A stretch of 5,832 bases of DNA from Calditrichota bacterium (GCA_016934605.1 JAFGSO010000277.1:1-5832); one strand, 5' to 3'; positions 1 through 5,832 are shown, numbered from the stretch's first letter. Program-made: numbers and translations. Notes: generated by a model not told the origin, from the letters alone.

Positions 1-79
1 AATTTACAAAAATACGAGAAATTATGCGAGCTATTTATATAATAATTATGTAGTTAAAAGCCCTTTTTTCAAGTGAGAA
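1..79. other. AT-rich leader upstream of truA
   Basis: This short AT-rich stretch carries no complete gene. All three forward frames are open from the left edge: frame 1 stops at 40-42, frame 3 at 49-51 and frame 2 at 74-76. Any of them could be the last codons of an upstream gene cut by the window edge, and nothing in the few residues allows a choice. The run of six T at 64-69 follows only a very weak AAAAG/CTTTT pairing with a two-base loop, so I do not call a terminator. Confidence 0.4.
38..43 (+). promoter_or_regulatory. possible -10 box (TATAAT) upstream of truA
   Basis: A perfect TATAAT lies at 38-43 ahead of the first gene of the block. The only -35-like hexamer I find, TTTACA at 3-8, is 29 bases away, which is too far for a standard sigma-70 promoter, and there is no TG extension before the -10. 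In such AT-rich DNA the match may be chance. A start near position 50 would give a leader of about 120 bases to the preferred truA start. Confidence 0.2.
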
Positions 80-172
80 ATGTTAGTTTGTAAGATTATA
101 ACATCCAAAAACAAAGAAGTGAACTCGATCCCTGGCCGGCCGACATCTTTTTCGAAAAACGGAAATGAAAAA

Positions 173-922
173 ATGGGAAATTCAAATTATGCTCACCGCA
201 ACATCAAAATTGTTATTGAATATGATGGAACCAGATATCATGGTTGGCAGAGTCAGATTAACGCCCGAACGATCCAGGATGCATTAGAGCAGGCAATCTT
301 TAAGCTCACGCAGGAGCAGGTGAAGGTGCATGGGGCGGGACGAACTGATGCCGGTGTTCATGCCAGAGGTCAGGTTGCCAATTTCCGCCTGATGAAAAAC
401 CTGCCTGCTCATAAAATTCTAATGGGATTGAACAATTATTTGCCAGAAGACATTGTCATTAAATCGGCTGAAACTGTTCCGGACAAATTCCACGCCCGCT
501 TTGATGCAAAGAAGAGAATATACCAGTATTTTATTATCCCGCAAAAAACGGCTGTGCATCGGAGGTATTGCTGGCAATTTTTCCATAAAATGGATATATC
601 TGTTCTCACCGATCTGGCAGTAAAAGTTACCGGCAAGCATGATTTCTCATCGTTTGCCCGTTTGGAGACACAGACTGACAATAATATCTGTAACGTCACT
701 GAATCGGTCTGGAAAAACGATCATGAATTTCTGATTTACCGCATTGCAGCCAATCGATTCCTTCACGGGATGGTTCGGGCTCTGGTTGGAACCATGACCG
801 ATGTCGCCAGGGGAAGATTCGCTGTCCGGGATTTTGAGGAAATATTTCAATCTCTGGATAGAAACAGAGCCGGAACAACTGCTCCGGCACGGGGCTTGTT
901 TTTGGAACAGGTTATTTATTAA
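173..922 (+). CDS. truA: tRNA pseudouridine(38-40) synthase TruA
   Basis: TruA converts uridines 38, 39 and 40 in the tRNA anticodon stem-loop to pseudouridine in the cytoplasm. The 249-residue product matches the family length. From the chosen start, the N-terminal strand NIKIVIEYDGT and YHGWQ lies at about 10-25. The catalytic motif GAGRTDAGVHARGQ follows with the nucleophile Asp at residue 59, where E. coli has Asp60. A conserved RIYQY segment carrying the active-site Tyr is near 117, FLHGMVRALVGT is near 196-207, and the C-terminal TTAPARGLFL completes the family pattern. The frame is open up to an ATG at 80, but those 31 extra residues resemble nothing in the family, whereas proteins of this family usually begin just before the NIK strand. 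The ATG at 173 also has a purine-rich GGA at 161-163. It is the first gene of the block, about 20 bases before htrA. Identity is very secure; the start is moderately so. Confidence 0.96.
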   Translation: MGNSNYAHRNIKIVIEYDGTRYHGWQSQINARTIQDALEQAIFKLTQEQVKVHGAGRTDAGVHARGQVANFRLMKNLPAHKILMGLNNYLPEDIVIKSAETVPDKFHARFDAKKRIYQYFIIPQKTAVHRRYCWQFFHKMDISVLTDLAVKVTGKHDFSSFARLETQTDNNICNVTESVWKNDHEFLIYRIAANRFLHGMVRALVGTMTDVARGRFAVRDFEEIFQSLDRNRAGTTAPARGLFLEQVIY

Positions 923-930
923 ATTATATT

Positions 931-935
931 ACAGG
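931..935 (+). promoter_or_regulatory. ribosome binding site that decides the htrA start
   Basis: ACAGG at 931-935 precedes three consecutive in-frame ATG codons at 938, 941 and 944. The AGG lies only 2 bases from the first ATG but 8 from the third, so the third is the best-spaced start. This changes the protein by two Met residues only. Confidence 0.5.
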
Positions 936-943
936 TTATGATG

Positions 944-2152
944 ATGAAAAAAATTAATCTCTTTATTCTGATGGCAGTATTTGCACTGACCGGTATTTAC
1001 TGCGGTTCAGAAAACAGGCAGTCTTCTGTTGGTGATGATTCCCTGTTTCTCAGTAACGCATATGCTCAAAACGACAGCATTGGTCGTTTATCCAACCAAC
1101 AATCTATACTGGAATCGCGCCAGAATGCCATTACCAGGGCGGTATCCCGGGTGAGTCCCGCAGTGGTCAGTATTACCGTTACGGAAATCAAGCGATATGT
1201 ACAGCGGAATCCATTTTTCCAAGATCCCTACTGGCAGCATTTCTTTCCCGAACTTTTCCGTGATCGCGTGTTTGAACAGCCGGTGCAGAATATGGGAAGT
1301 GGTTTTCTGATTTCTCCCGATGGGTATGTTGTAACGAACGATCACGTGGCTGGTGACGGAGTGGAGATTATCGTCACATTACCGGGCGGGAAACAATATG
1401 AAGCCGAGATAGTAGGTACCGATAAAGTATCCGATATTTCTCTGTTGAAGATTGATGATAAAAATTTGCCCTACCTGAAATCGGGAAATTCCGATGATCT
1501 GATTGTGGGAGAATGGGTGATAGCTCTGGGAAATCCCTTCGGTCTTTTCGAATTGAGCAACCAGCCGACGGTAACGGTAGGAGTGATCAGTGCTATAAAC
1601 AGGGACTGGGGCCGCACCCAGGAGACCGGTCGTGTCTATATGGATATGATTCAGACAGATGCGGCCATTAACCATGGCAATAGCGGCGGTCCGCTGGTCA
1701 ATTCACTGGGCCAGGTAATCGGCATGAATACTTTTATCTATACCGGCAGCCGCTATGAAGAAGGTTTTGTGGGAATCGGATTTGCCATTCCAATTAACCG
1801 GATTCAGGAAATTATTCAACAGGTCAAGGAAAAAGGCGAGGTGAATCGGAATTACTGGCTTGGATTTAAAGTACAGGACATGAATAACCTGATCAGCCGG
1901 GCCCTGGGTTTGGAAGTAAAGGATGGTGTTATCGTCACACAGGTGGAAGAAGGAAGTTCAGGAGATCTGGCAGGTCTGAAGTCTGAAGATGTCATTATTC
2001 AGGTGAATGGTGTTCCTGTTCACAATACCAAGGCATTGATTAAGATTCTGGAAGATATGGATCTGCAGGTGGGAGAAGTTTTAAAAATACGTATTATCCG
2101 GGAGGGAAAAGAACAAAATATTGACATGAAACTTGTAGAGAAGAAGGATTAA
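944..2152 (+). CDS. HtrA/Deg-family serine protease with one PDZ domain
   Basis: This is a trypsin-fold protease of the HtrA/DegP/DegS family (S1C), expected to act in the periplasm or at the inner membrane on misfolded envelope proteins. Numbering from the ATG at 938 (404 residues), a short KK-containing n-region and a hydrophobic stretch at about 6-21 form an export signal. The catalytic triad is complete: His136 in TNDHV, Asp166 in VSDISLL and Ser249 in GNSGGP. An aromatic-rich loop at about 87-110 (FFQDPYWQHFF) is typical of the HtrA LA loop. One PDZ domain fills about 305-397, with the carboxylate-binding YWLGF at 306-310 and the AGLKSEDVI segment. DegP has two PDZ domains and DegS one, so the layout is DegS/HhoA-like, and I give no specific gene symbol. 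Cys22 could be lipidated, but its context (GIYC) is a poor lipobox; an AYA/Q site at 41-44 lies unusually far from the hydrophobic core. The gene ends one base before purB, so they are probably co-transcribed. Confidence 0.94.
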   Translation: MKKINLFILMAVFALTGIYCGSENRQSSVGDDSLFLSNAYAQNDSIGRLSNQQSILESRQNAITRAVSRVSPAVVSITVTEIKRYVQRNPFFQDPYWQHFFPELFRDRVFEQPVQNMGSGFLISPDGYVVTNDHVAGDGVEIIVTLPGGKQYEAEIVGTDKVSDISLLKIDDKNLPYLKSGNSDDLIVGEWVIALGNPFGLFELSNQPTVTVGVISAINRDWGRTQETGRVYMDMIQTDAAINHGNSGGPLVNSLGQVIGMNTFIYTGSRYEEGFVGIGFAIPINRIQEIIQQVKEKGEVNRNYWLGFKVQDMNNLISRALGLEVKDGVIVTQVEEGSSGDLAGLKSEDVIIQVNGVPVHNTKALIKILEDMDLQVGEVLKIRIIREGKEQNIDMKLVEKKD

Positions 2153-2153
2153 G

Positions 2154-3449
2154 ATGATTGACCGCTATGCATTACCGGAAATAAGCGAGATCTGGGAAGA
2201 TGAGAACAAATTTTCCATATGGCTTGAAATAGAACTTTTAGCCTGTGAGGCTCAGGCCAAACTGGGCCTGATACCCCCGGAGGCAGTCCGGATCATCAGG
2301 CAAAATGCCAGGTTTGATGCAAAACGGATTCTTGAAATTGAGGAAACTGTACAGCATGATGTTATCGCTTTCCTGACCAATGTTGCAGAATATGTAGGTC
2401 CAGAGGCCCGTTTTATTCACTATGGAATGACCTCCTCGGATATACTGGATACCACCCTGGCTGTACAGATGAAACAGGCGGGTGAGCTGATTCTTAAAAA
2501 GTTACAGCAGATGATGGAATTACTGCAGGAACGGGCAAAAGAGCATAGGAACACAGTGATGGTGGGCAGAACACATGGAGTTCATGCCGAACCGATAACC
2601 CTTGGTTTAAAACTGGCTCTGTGGGCCGAGGACACCCGTCTCAATATTGAACGTCTGAATGCCAGTCTGGACACAATTTCCGTTGGTCAAATATCCGGTG
2701 CTGTCGGCACCTATGACCACCTGGATCCGTACGTGGAAGAATATGTCTGTAAAATGCTGGAGCTGAAACCGGCGCCGATTTCCACCCAGATCATTCAGAG
2801 GGACCGTCATGCAGATTACATGAATACGCTGGCCCTGATAGCAGCTGGCCTGGAAAAAATTTCCATCGAAATCCGGCATCTGCAAAAAACAGAGGTGCTG
2901 GAAATGGAAGAACCATTCGGAAAAGGGCAGAAAGGTTCATCTGCTATGCCTCATAAGAAAAATCCGATCATTTGCGAAAGAATCAGCGGAATGGCACGAC
3001 TGGTCAGAGGATTTGCCGTCACTGCTATGGAAAACATCGCTTTGTGGCATGAACGGGATATTTCCCATTCCTCGGTGGAACGGATTATAATTCCGGACGG
3101 TACAATGACGGTTTATTACATGCTGCATAAAATGATCCAGGTATTATCCGGAATGATGGTAAATAAAGAAAAAATGCTCCGGAACCTGAATCTGACCAAC
3201 GGTCTCATATACTCTCAGCCAGTACTTCTGAAGCTGATCGAGAAAGGTTTAAGCCGGGAAGAAGCATATCAGCTTGTCCAGAAAATTGCTATGGAGGTTT
3301 GGAAAACAGGCAAAAATTTTGAGGATTTGCTGAAAAAAGATGATGAAATAAACCGAATTTTAGAGAAATCTGAAATCGAATTAATTTGCAATTTGGAAAA
3401 TCGCTTAAAAAATGTAAATTATATTTTTAAGAAACTTAAACTTATATAA
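2154..3449 (+). CDS. purB: adenylosuccinate lyase PurB
   Basis: PurB catalyses two fumarate-releasing steps of purine synthesis: SAICAR to AICAR, and adenylosuccinate to AMP. The 431-residue protein belongs to the fumarase/aspartase superfamily and is close in length to the B. subtilis type. Visible signatures are VQHDVIAF with His68, HYGMTSSD at 89-96, GRTHGVHAEP at 138-147 with the catalytic His141, and the mobile signature loop GSSAMPHKKNP at 261-271 carrying the catalytic Ser. Nothing in it looks degenerate, in contrast to the PurC-like protein that follows. AAGGA at 2144-2148, inside the end of htrA, is 5 bases from the ATG, and only one base separates the htrA stop from this start, which suggests translational coupling. 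The last 100 bases or so are noticeably AT- and Lys/Asn-rich but still in frame. Confidence 0.97.
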   Translation: MIDRYALPEISEIWEDENKFSIWLEIELLACEAQAKLGLIPPEAVRIIRQNARFDAKRILEIEETVQHDVIAFLTNVAEYVGPEARFIHYGMTSSDILDTTLAVQMKQAGELILKKLQQMMELLQERAKEHRNTVMVGRTHGVHAEPITLGLKLALWAEDTRLNIERLNASLDTISVGQISGAVGTYDHLDPYVEEYVCKMLELKPAPISTQIIQRDRHADYMNTLALIAAGLEKISIEIRHLQKTEVLEMEEPFGKGQKGSSAMPHKKNPIICERISGMARLVRGFAVTAMENIALWHERDISHSSVERIIIPDGTMTVYYMLHKMIQVLSGMMVNKEKMLRNLNLTNGLIYSQPVLLKLIEKGLSREEAYQLVQKIAMEVWKTGKNFEDLLKKDDEINRILEKSEIELICNLENRLKNVNYIFKKLKLI

Positions 3450-3452
3450 GCT

Positions 3453-3457
3453 GGAGG
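3453..3457 (+). promoter_or_regulatory. ribosome binding site for purC-like gene (GTG start)
   Basis: A strong GGAGG at 3453-3457 sits 5 bases before the GTG at 3463-3465, just after the purB stop. It supports a GTG start and argues that the diverged purC-like gene is translated rather than decaying. Confidence 0.75.
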
Positions 3458-3462
3458 AATTT

Positions 3463-4164
3463 GTGAAAGGTCAAGAAAAATATGCTGAAGGACGAACAAA
3501 AAATCTGTACACAGCAAACCAGGGAGATCAGCTGCTCATGGAATTTACCGATACACTGCCTATCCAGACTGGTAAAAAATCGACCTTGAAAGGTAAGGGA
3601 GCCATAAATTCTGAAATTTCTTCATTTCTGTTTGGCTATTTACAGAGCTATAACGTTCCCACACATTATATAAAAAAGGCTGATGACAGAACACTGGTTG
3701 TAAAAAAACTATCGATGATTCCTATAGAAGTTCTGATCTGGAATACGGCAACAGGAAGTCTGTCCAAGAGACTTGGTATTTCAGATGGAACCACTCTTGA
3801 AACGCCTGTTCTGGAGTTTTATCTGAAAGATGAAAAATTAAAAAATCCAATGATTAACGATTATCATGCATATGCTCTGGGGATATGCGACAGAAGTGAC
3901 ATGAACGCAATAATTCGTATAGGTACCAAAGTAAATGCTGTTCTTCGATCATATTTTCAGCGCAATGGTGTTGTACTTGTCAGTTTTACTCTGGAGTTCG
4001 GAAAATCGGGTAATCAGGTTATGCTGGCCGATGAAATTTCTCCGGACACTTTTGTTGTGTGGCCGCTCGAAGAAGAAGGAAAACCCGATAAGAAAGAATA
4101 TCAGATTACGCCTGATAAAGCCAAGCAGATTTATCCAAAGCTGAAGGATGTATTACTTAAATAA
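3463..4164 (+). CDS. purC: SAICAR synthetase family protein (PurC-like), diverged active site
   Basis: PurC joins CAIR and aspartate with ATP to give SAICAR, the substrate of PurB. The 233-residue protein has the length and order of the short bacterial PurC: EGRTKNLY at 9-16, GKGAINSEISSFLF, VPTHYI, VVKKL, IPIEVLIWNTATGSLSKRLG at 86-105, NPMIN, LEFG at 177-180 and ADEISPD at 189-195. Aligned from memory with E. coli PurC, the acidic Mg/ATP residues remain (Glu178, Asp190), as do the GS of the first signature and the KRLG that follows. However, Arg94 is Trp93, Asp175 is Ser174, Lys177 is Thr176, Arg199 is Val198, and the early NDTSA is DTLPI. These positions are normally close to invariant and several contact CAIR. 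The frame is intact, with a GTG start behind GGAGG. Context (purB before, purS and purQ after) favours purine synthesis, but altered specificity is possible. Family membership is secure; SAICAR synthetase activity is less so. Confidence 0.85.
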   Translation: MKGQEKYAEGRTKNLYTANQGDQLLMEFTDTLPIQTGKKSTLKGKGAINSEISSFLFGYLQSYNVPTHYIKKADDRTLVVKKLSMIPIEVLIWNTATGSLSKRLGISDGTTLETPVLEFYLKDEKLKNPMINDYHAYALGICDRSDMNAIIRIGTKVNAVLRSYFQRNGVVLVSFTLEFGKSGNQVMLADEISPDTFVVWPLEEEGKPDKKEYQITPDKAKQIYPKLKDVLLK

Positions 4165-4165
4165 A

Positions 4166-4171
4166 GGGGGG
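4166..4171 (+). promoter_or_regulatory. G-rich ribosome binding site for psd (TTG start)
   Basis: Six consecutive G at 4166-4171 (AAAGGGGGGAA context) lie 7 bases before the TTG at 4179. This strong site decides the start: the nearby ATG at 4198 is in another frame, and starting at TTG keeps the whole first membrane segment. Confidence 0.65.
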
Positions 4172-4178
4172 AATAAAA

Positions 4179-4835
4179 TTGCTGCCGATTACAAAATATG
4201 GCACTGGCATCGTTGCCGGCAGCTGGGCCGTATTTCTGATTTTTCTCATTCTGTCCCTGCTTTTCCGTCAGCCCGTACTTATTGTATTTACCATTATTTC
4301 CGGAATTTTCAGCAGTTTTAATCTGCTTTTTTTTCGCGATCCGGACAGGTCCGTACCCGCTAATACGGATGTAATTCTCTCACCCGCCGATGGCAAAGTT
4401 ATTCAGATTACTGAAGTGTCCGAGAACGAATTTTTTAAGGAAAAAGTTACCCGGGTGAGCATCTTCCTTTCTGTTTTTGATGTTCATGTGAATCGGTCTC
4501 CTTTCAGTGGCACAGTAGAATATTTCCGATATAAACGCGGTTCTTTTCTTCCGGCATTTAAGGAAGATGCCTCGCTGGAAAATGAACAGACTGCAATCGG
4601 AATAAGAGACGACAGGGGGAGACAGATAATGTTTACCCAGATTGCGGGAATTATTGCCAGAAGAATTGTCTGCGAACTGCGGGAGGGTCACCAGACCAGT
4701 GCCGGTGAGCGGATGGGAATGATCCGCTACGGTTCTCGGGCGGACATATATTTCCGTCCGGAAGAAGTGGAGCTTTCCGTGAAGCCGGGGGATAAAGTAC
4801 AAGGTGGCGAAACCATTATAGGGGTATTCAAGTGA
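4179..4835 (+). CDS. psd: phosphatidylserine decarboxylase, short (archaeal-type) form
   Basis: Psd decarboxylates phosphatidylserine to phosphatidylethanolamine at the inner membrane and uses a pyruvoyl group made by self-cleavage. The 218-residue product matches the short form found in archaea and many bacteria, not the approximately 320-residue E. coli form. Two hydrophobic segments at about 13-29 and 33-52 anchor the N terminus. FFRDPDR at 51-57 and SPADGK at 68-73 follow, with Asp71 a likely member of the Asp-His-Ser processing triad, then SVFDVHVNR at 98-106 with His103. The cleavage motif is RYGS at 183-186: cleavage between Gly185 and Ser186 would leave a small alpha chain with an N-terminal pyruvoyl. 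The start is TTG, supported by the G-rich site upstream. The stop overlaps the pssA start by 4 bases, and PssA makes its substrate, so the two are almost certainly translationally coupled. It begins 14 bases after the purC-like gene. Confidence 0.95.
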   Translation: MLPITKYGTGIVAGSWAVFLIFLILSLLFRQPVLIVFTIISGIFSSFNLLFFRDPDRSVPANTDVILSPADGKVIQITEVSENEFFKEKVTRVSIFLSVFDVHVNRSPFSGTVEYFRYKRGSFLPAFKEDASLENEQTAIGIRDDRGRQIMFTQIAGIIARRIVCELREGHQTSAGERMGMIRYGSRADIYFRPEEVELSVKPGDKVQGGETIIGVFK

Positions 4836-5572
4836 AGGTAAAAAAGAACTGGGTTCCCAGTGCTTTTACCATGGCAAATATGCTGGCCGGATATTTTTCT
4901 GTCATATTATGTACCGGAGGAAAATTTATTCAGGCCGCCTGGCTGATTGTGGCAGCGGCAGTACTGGATGCCCTGGATGGAAAAATTGCCCGGTTTGCCA
5001 AGGTAGATTCCCGTTTTGGCGTGGAGTACGATTCTCTGGCAGATGTGGTTTCCTTTGGACTTGCTCCATCTTTTCTGATCTACAGGACAGTTTTCAACAG
5101 CTGGGGAATTCTGGGCATACTGATCAGTGCGGGACCGCTGGTTTTCGGTTCCATCCGTCTGGCGCGTTTCAATATCCGTCTGAAAGGATTATCCAAGGAA
5201 TATTTTGAAGGACTCCCCATTCCATCTGCGGCGGTTACCATGGCAACTTTTCTGGTTTTTAATTATCATTTCTGGGGATATATGAGATGGGAAAAAGTAT
5301 TACTGTTCCTTGTTATTGCGGCATCGGTTCTGATGGTAACCAGTATCCGTTATGAGACAATGCCGGGTTTCTCCCTGCAGGCGGCAATGGAAGACCGGAA
5401 GAAATTTCTCATGTTCTTCGGAGGTACTGTTCTGGTCATCATATTTCCTCAGGAGGCTTTTTTCCCGTTGGCACTAATGTATACCCTTTCAGGCCCCATT
5501 AATCTGATCTGGTCTGTTTTTAAAAGCAGTGACCAGAAAACGGCGGAAAATATAAAGGAAGCGAATGAATGA
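4832..5572 (+). CDS. pssA: CDP-diacylglycerol-serine O-phosphatidyltransferase
   Basis: PssA transfers phosphatidyl from CDP-diacylglycerol to serine, making phosphatidylserine in the inner membrane; Psd then converts it to phosphatidylethanolamine. The 246-residue integral membrane protein has the complete CDP-alcohol phosphatidyltransferase signature D-x2-D-G-x2-A-R-x8-G-x3-D-x3-D: Asp46, Asp49, Gly50, Ala53, Arg54, Gly63, Asp67 and Asp71. Around it lie six to eight hydrophobic segments, for example at about 31-48, 90-107, 130-147, 155-171 and 194-229. It is the B. subtilis/yeast-like (type II) enzyme, unrelated to the phospholipase-D-fold PssA of E. coli. NWVPSAFTMANMLAG at the N terminus is typical of the family. 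The GTG start overlaps the psd stop in a GTGA, with AGGGG at 4819-4823 upstream, and the stop overlaps purS in an ATGA. The C-terminal tail is short and hydrophilic. Confidence 0.96.
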   Translation: MKVKKNWVPSAFTMANMLAGYFSVILCTGGKFIQAAWLIVAAAVLDALDGKIARFAKVDSRFGVEYDSLADVVSFGLAPSFLIYRTVFNSWGILGILISAGPLVFGSIRLARFNIRLKGLSKEYFEGLPIPSAAVTMATFLVFNYHFWGYMRWEKVLLFLVIAASVLMVTSIRYETMPGFSLQAAMEDRKKFLMFFGGTVLVIIFPQEAFFPLALMYTLSGPINLIWSVFKSSDQKTAENIKEANE

Positions 5573-5814
5573 AAGTGACTATTAAGGTCCGATTAAAAAG
5601 TGGAATTCTGGATCCGCAGGGGAAAACGGTGAATAATGCCCTTCATCACCTGGGGTTGACTTCAGTACAAAATGTCAGGATAGGAAAATTGATTGAATTT
5701 AATATGGAAGAGATTGACCGGGAAAAAGCTGTACAAAATATTGAGGAAGCCTGCAGAAAACTGCTGGCAAATCCTGTTATTGAAGACTATTCATATGAGA
5801 TAGAAGAGGGATAA
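5569..5814 (+). CDS. purS: phosphoribosylformylglycinamidine synthase subunit PurS
   Basis: PurS is the small bridging subunit of FGAM synthetase. It links the glutaminase PurQ to the synthetase PurL, so ammonia can pass between them in the fourth step of purine synthesis. At 81 residues it has the usual length. It shows the family pattern: a starting beta strand (KVTIKVRLK), SGILDPQGKTVNNALHHLG, VRIGKLIEF and the C-terminal CRKLLANPVIEDY. Nothing is missing. The ATG overlaps the pssA stop in an ATGA, and AAGGAA at 5555-5560 is 8 bases upstream. purQ begins one base after the stop. Its presence implies a small, separate PurL elsewhere or just downstream of the window. Confidence 0.97.
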   Translation: MKVTIKVRLKSGILDPQGKTVNNALHHLGLTSVQNVRIGKLIEFNMEEIDREKAVQNIEEACRKLLANPVIEDYSYEIEEG

Positions 5815-5815
5815 G

Positions 5816-5832
5816 GTGAAGATAGGAATTGT
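5816..5832 (+). CDS. purQ: start of purQ (FGAM synthase glutaminase subunit), cut by window edge
   Basis: A GTG at 5816 opens a frame reading MKIGIV (last codon incomplete), the usual first residues of PurQ, the class I glutaminase that supplies ammonia to FGAM synthetase. AGAGGG at 5805-5810, inside the end of purS, lies 5 bases upstream. The position directly after purS is the standard arrangement. Only 17 bases are visible, so the call rests mostly on the neighbour and the first five residues. Confidence 0.72.

Noticed and set aside
56..69. Possible terminator before truA (AAAAG, CC, CTTTT then T run)
   Set aside because: The stem would be five mostly A-T pairs with a two-base loop, too weak and too tight to be an intrinsic terminator.
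1..76. C-terminal tail of an upstream gene
   Set aside because: All three forward frames are open at the left edge (stops at 40, 49 and 74), so none can be preferred; the residues match no motif I recognise.
3386..3425. Internal promoter in the AT-rich 3' end of purB (TTGCAA or TTGGAA with TAAATT or TATATT)
   Set aside because: TTGGAA (3393) and TAAATT (3415) have 16-base spacing but only four of six matches each; the other pairings have poor spacing. Such matches are expected by chance in this AT-rich stretch.
3463..4164. purC as a decaying pseudogene
   Set aside because: The frame is uninterrupted, the length is normal, it has a strong GGAGG, and surrounding structural motifs and the acidic Mg/ATP residues are intact, which is not what relaxed decay would leave.
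4380..4802. 140-residue open frame on the minus strand opposite psd
   Set aside because: It lies entirely antisense to a clear psd, has no recognisable motif and no plausible separate promoter or ribosome site; it looks like a shadow of the coding strand.
4909..5208. 99-residue open frame inside pssA, other forward frame
   Set aside because: The pssA frame carries the full catalytic motif and membrane segments; the alternative frame has low-complexity Cys/Gly/Trp-rich content and no family resemblance.
1..5832. Mobile elements, CRISPR arrays, tRNA or rRNA genes
   Set aside because: I see no direct repeat arrays, no terminal inverted repeats or transposase motifs, and no tRNA-like or rRNA sequence; the window is almost entirely protein-coding.

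Overview
The window is a single block of genes, all on the + strand and almost without gaps, from a Gram-negative-type bacterium of moderate G+C. In order it holds: an AT-rich leader, truA (tRNA pseudouridine synthase), an exported HtrA/Deg-family serine protease, purB (adenylosuccinate lyase), a purC-like gene (SAICAR synthetase family), psd (short-type phosphatidylserine decarboxylase), pssA (CDP-diacylglycerol-serine O-phosphatidyltransferase), purS, and the first five codons of purQ, which runs off the right edge. Intergenic gaps are 1 to about 20 bases, psd/pssA and pssA/purS overlap by 4 bases each (GTGA and ATGA), and I see no terminator between genes, so the block reads as one operon or a few overlapping ones.

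The organism cannot be named from this sequence. An exported HtrA together with the PssA/Psd route to phosphatidylethanolamine suggests a diderm. Separate small PurS and PurQ proteins imply the three-part FGAM synthetase (PurS, PurQ, small PurL) rather than the fused enzyme of enterobacteria. The mix would fit an uncultured lineage around the Fibrobacteres-Chlorobi-Bacteroidetes group (for example Calditrichota, Marinimicrobia or KSB1-like), but that is a guess from general impression, not a demonstrated assignment.

Three functions are interleaved. purB, purC, purS and purQ belong to de novo purine synthesis; psd and pssA are consecutive steps of phosphatidylethanolamine synthesis and sit inside the purine cluster; truA and htrA are housekeeping and envelope quality-control genes upstream. 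Starts are often non-ATG (GTG for purC, pssA and purQ; TTG for psd), each supported by a Shine-Dalgarno sequence.

The most unusual point is the PurC-like protein. Its fold-level motifs and the acidic Mg/ATP residues are present, but several positions that are nearly invariant in SAICAR synthetases and belong to the CAIR/aspartate side of the active site are replaced (R to W, D to S, K to T and R to V at the equivalents of E. coli R94, D175, K177 and R199). The frame is intact, so this looks like a diverged enzyme rather than a broken gene. Whether it still makes SAICAR cannot be settled from the window.
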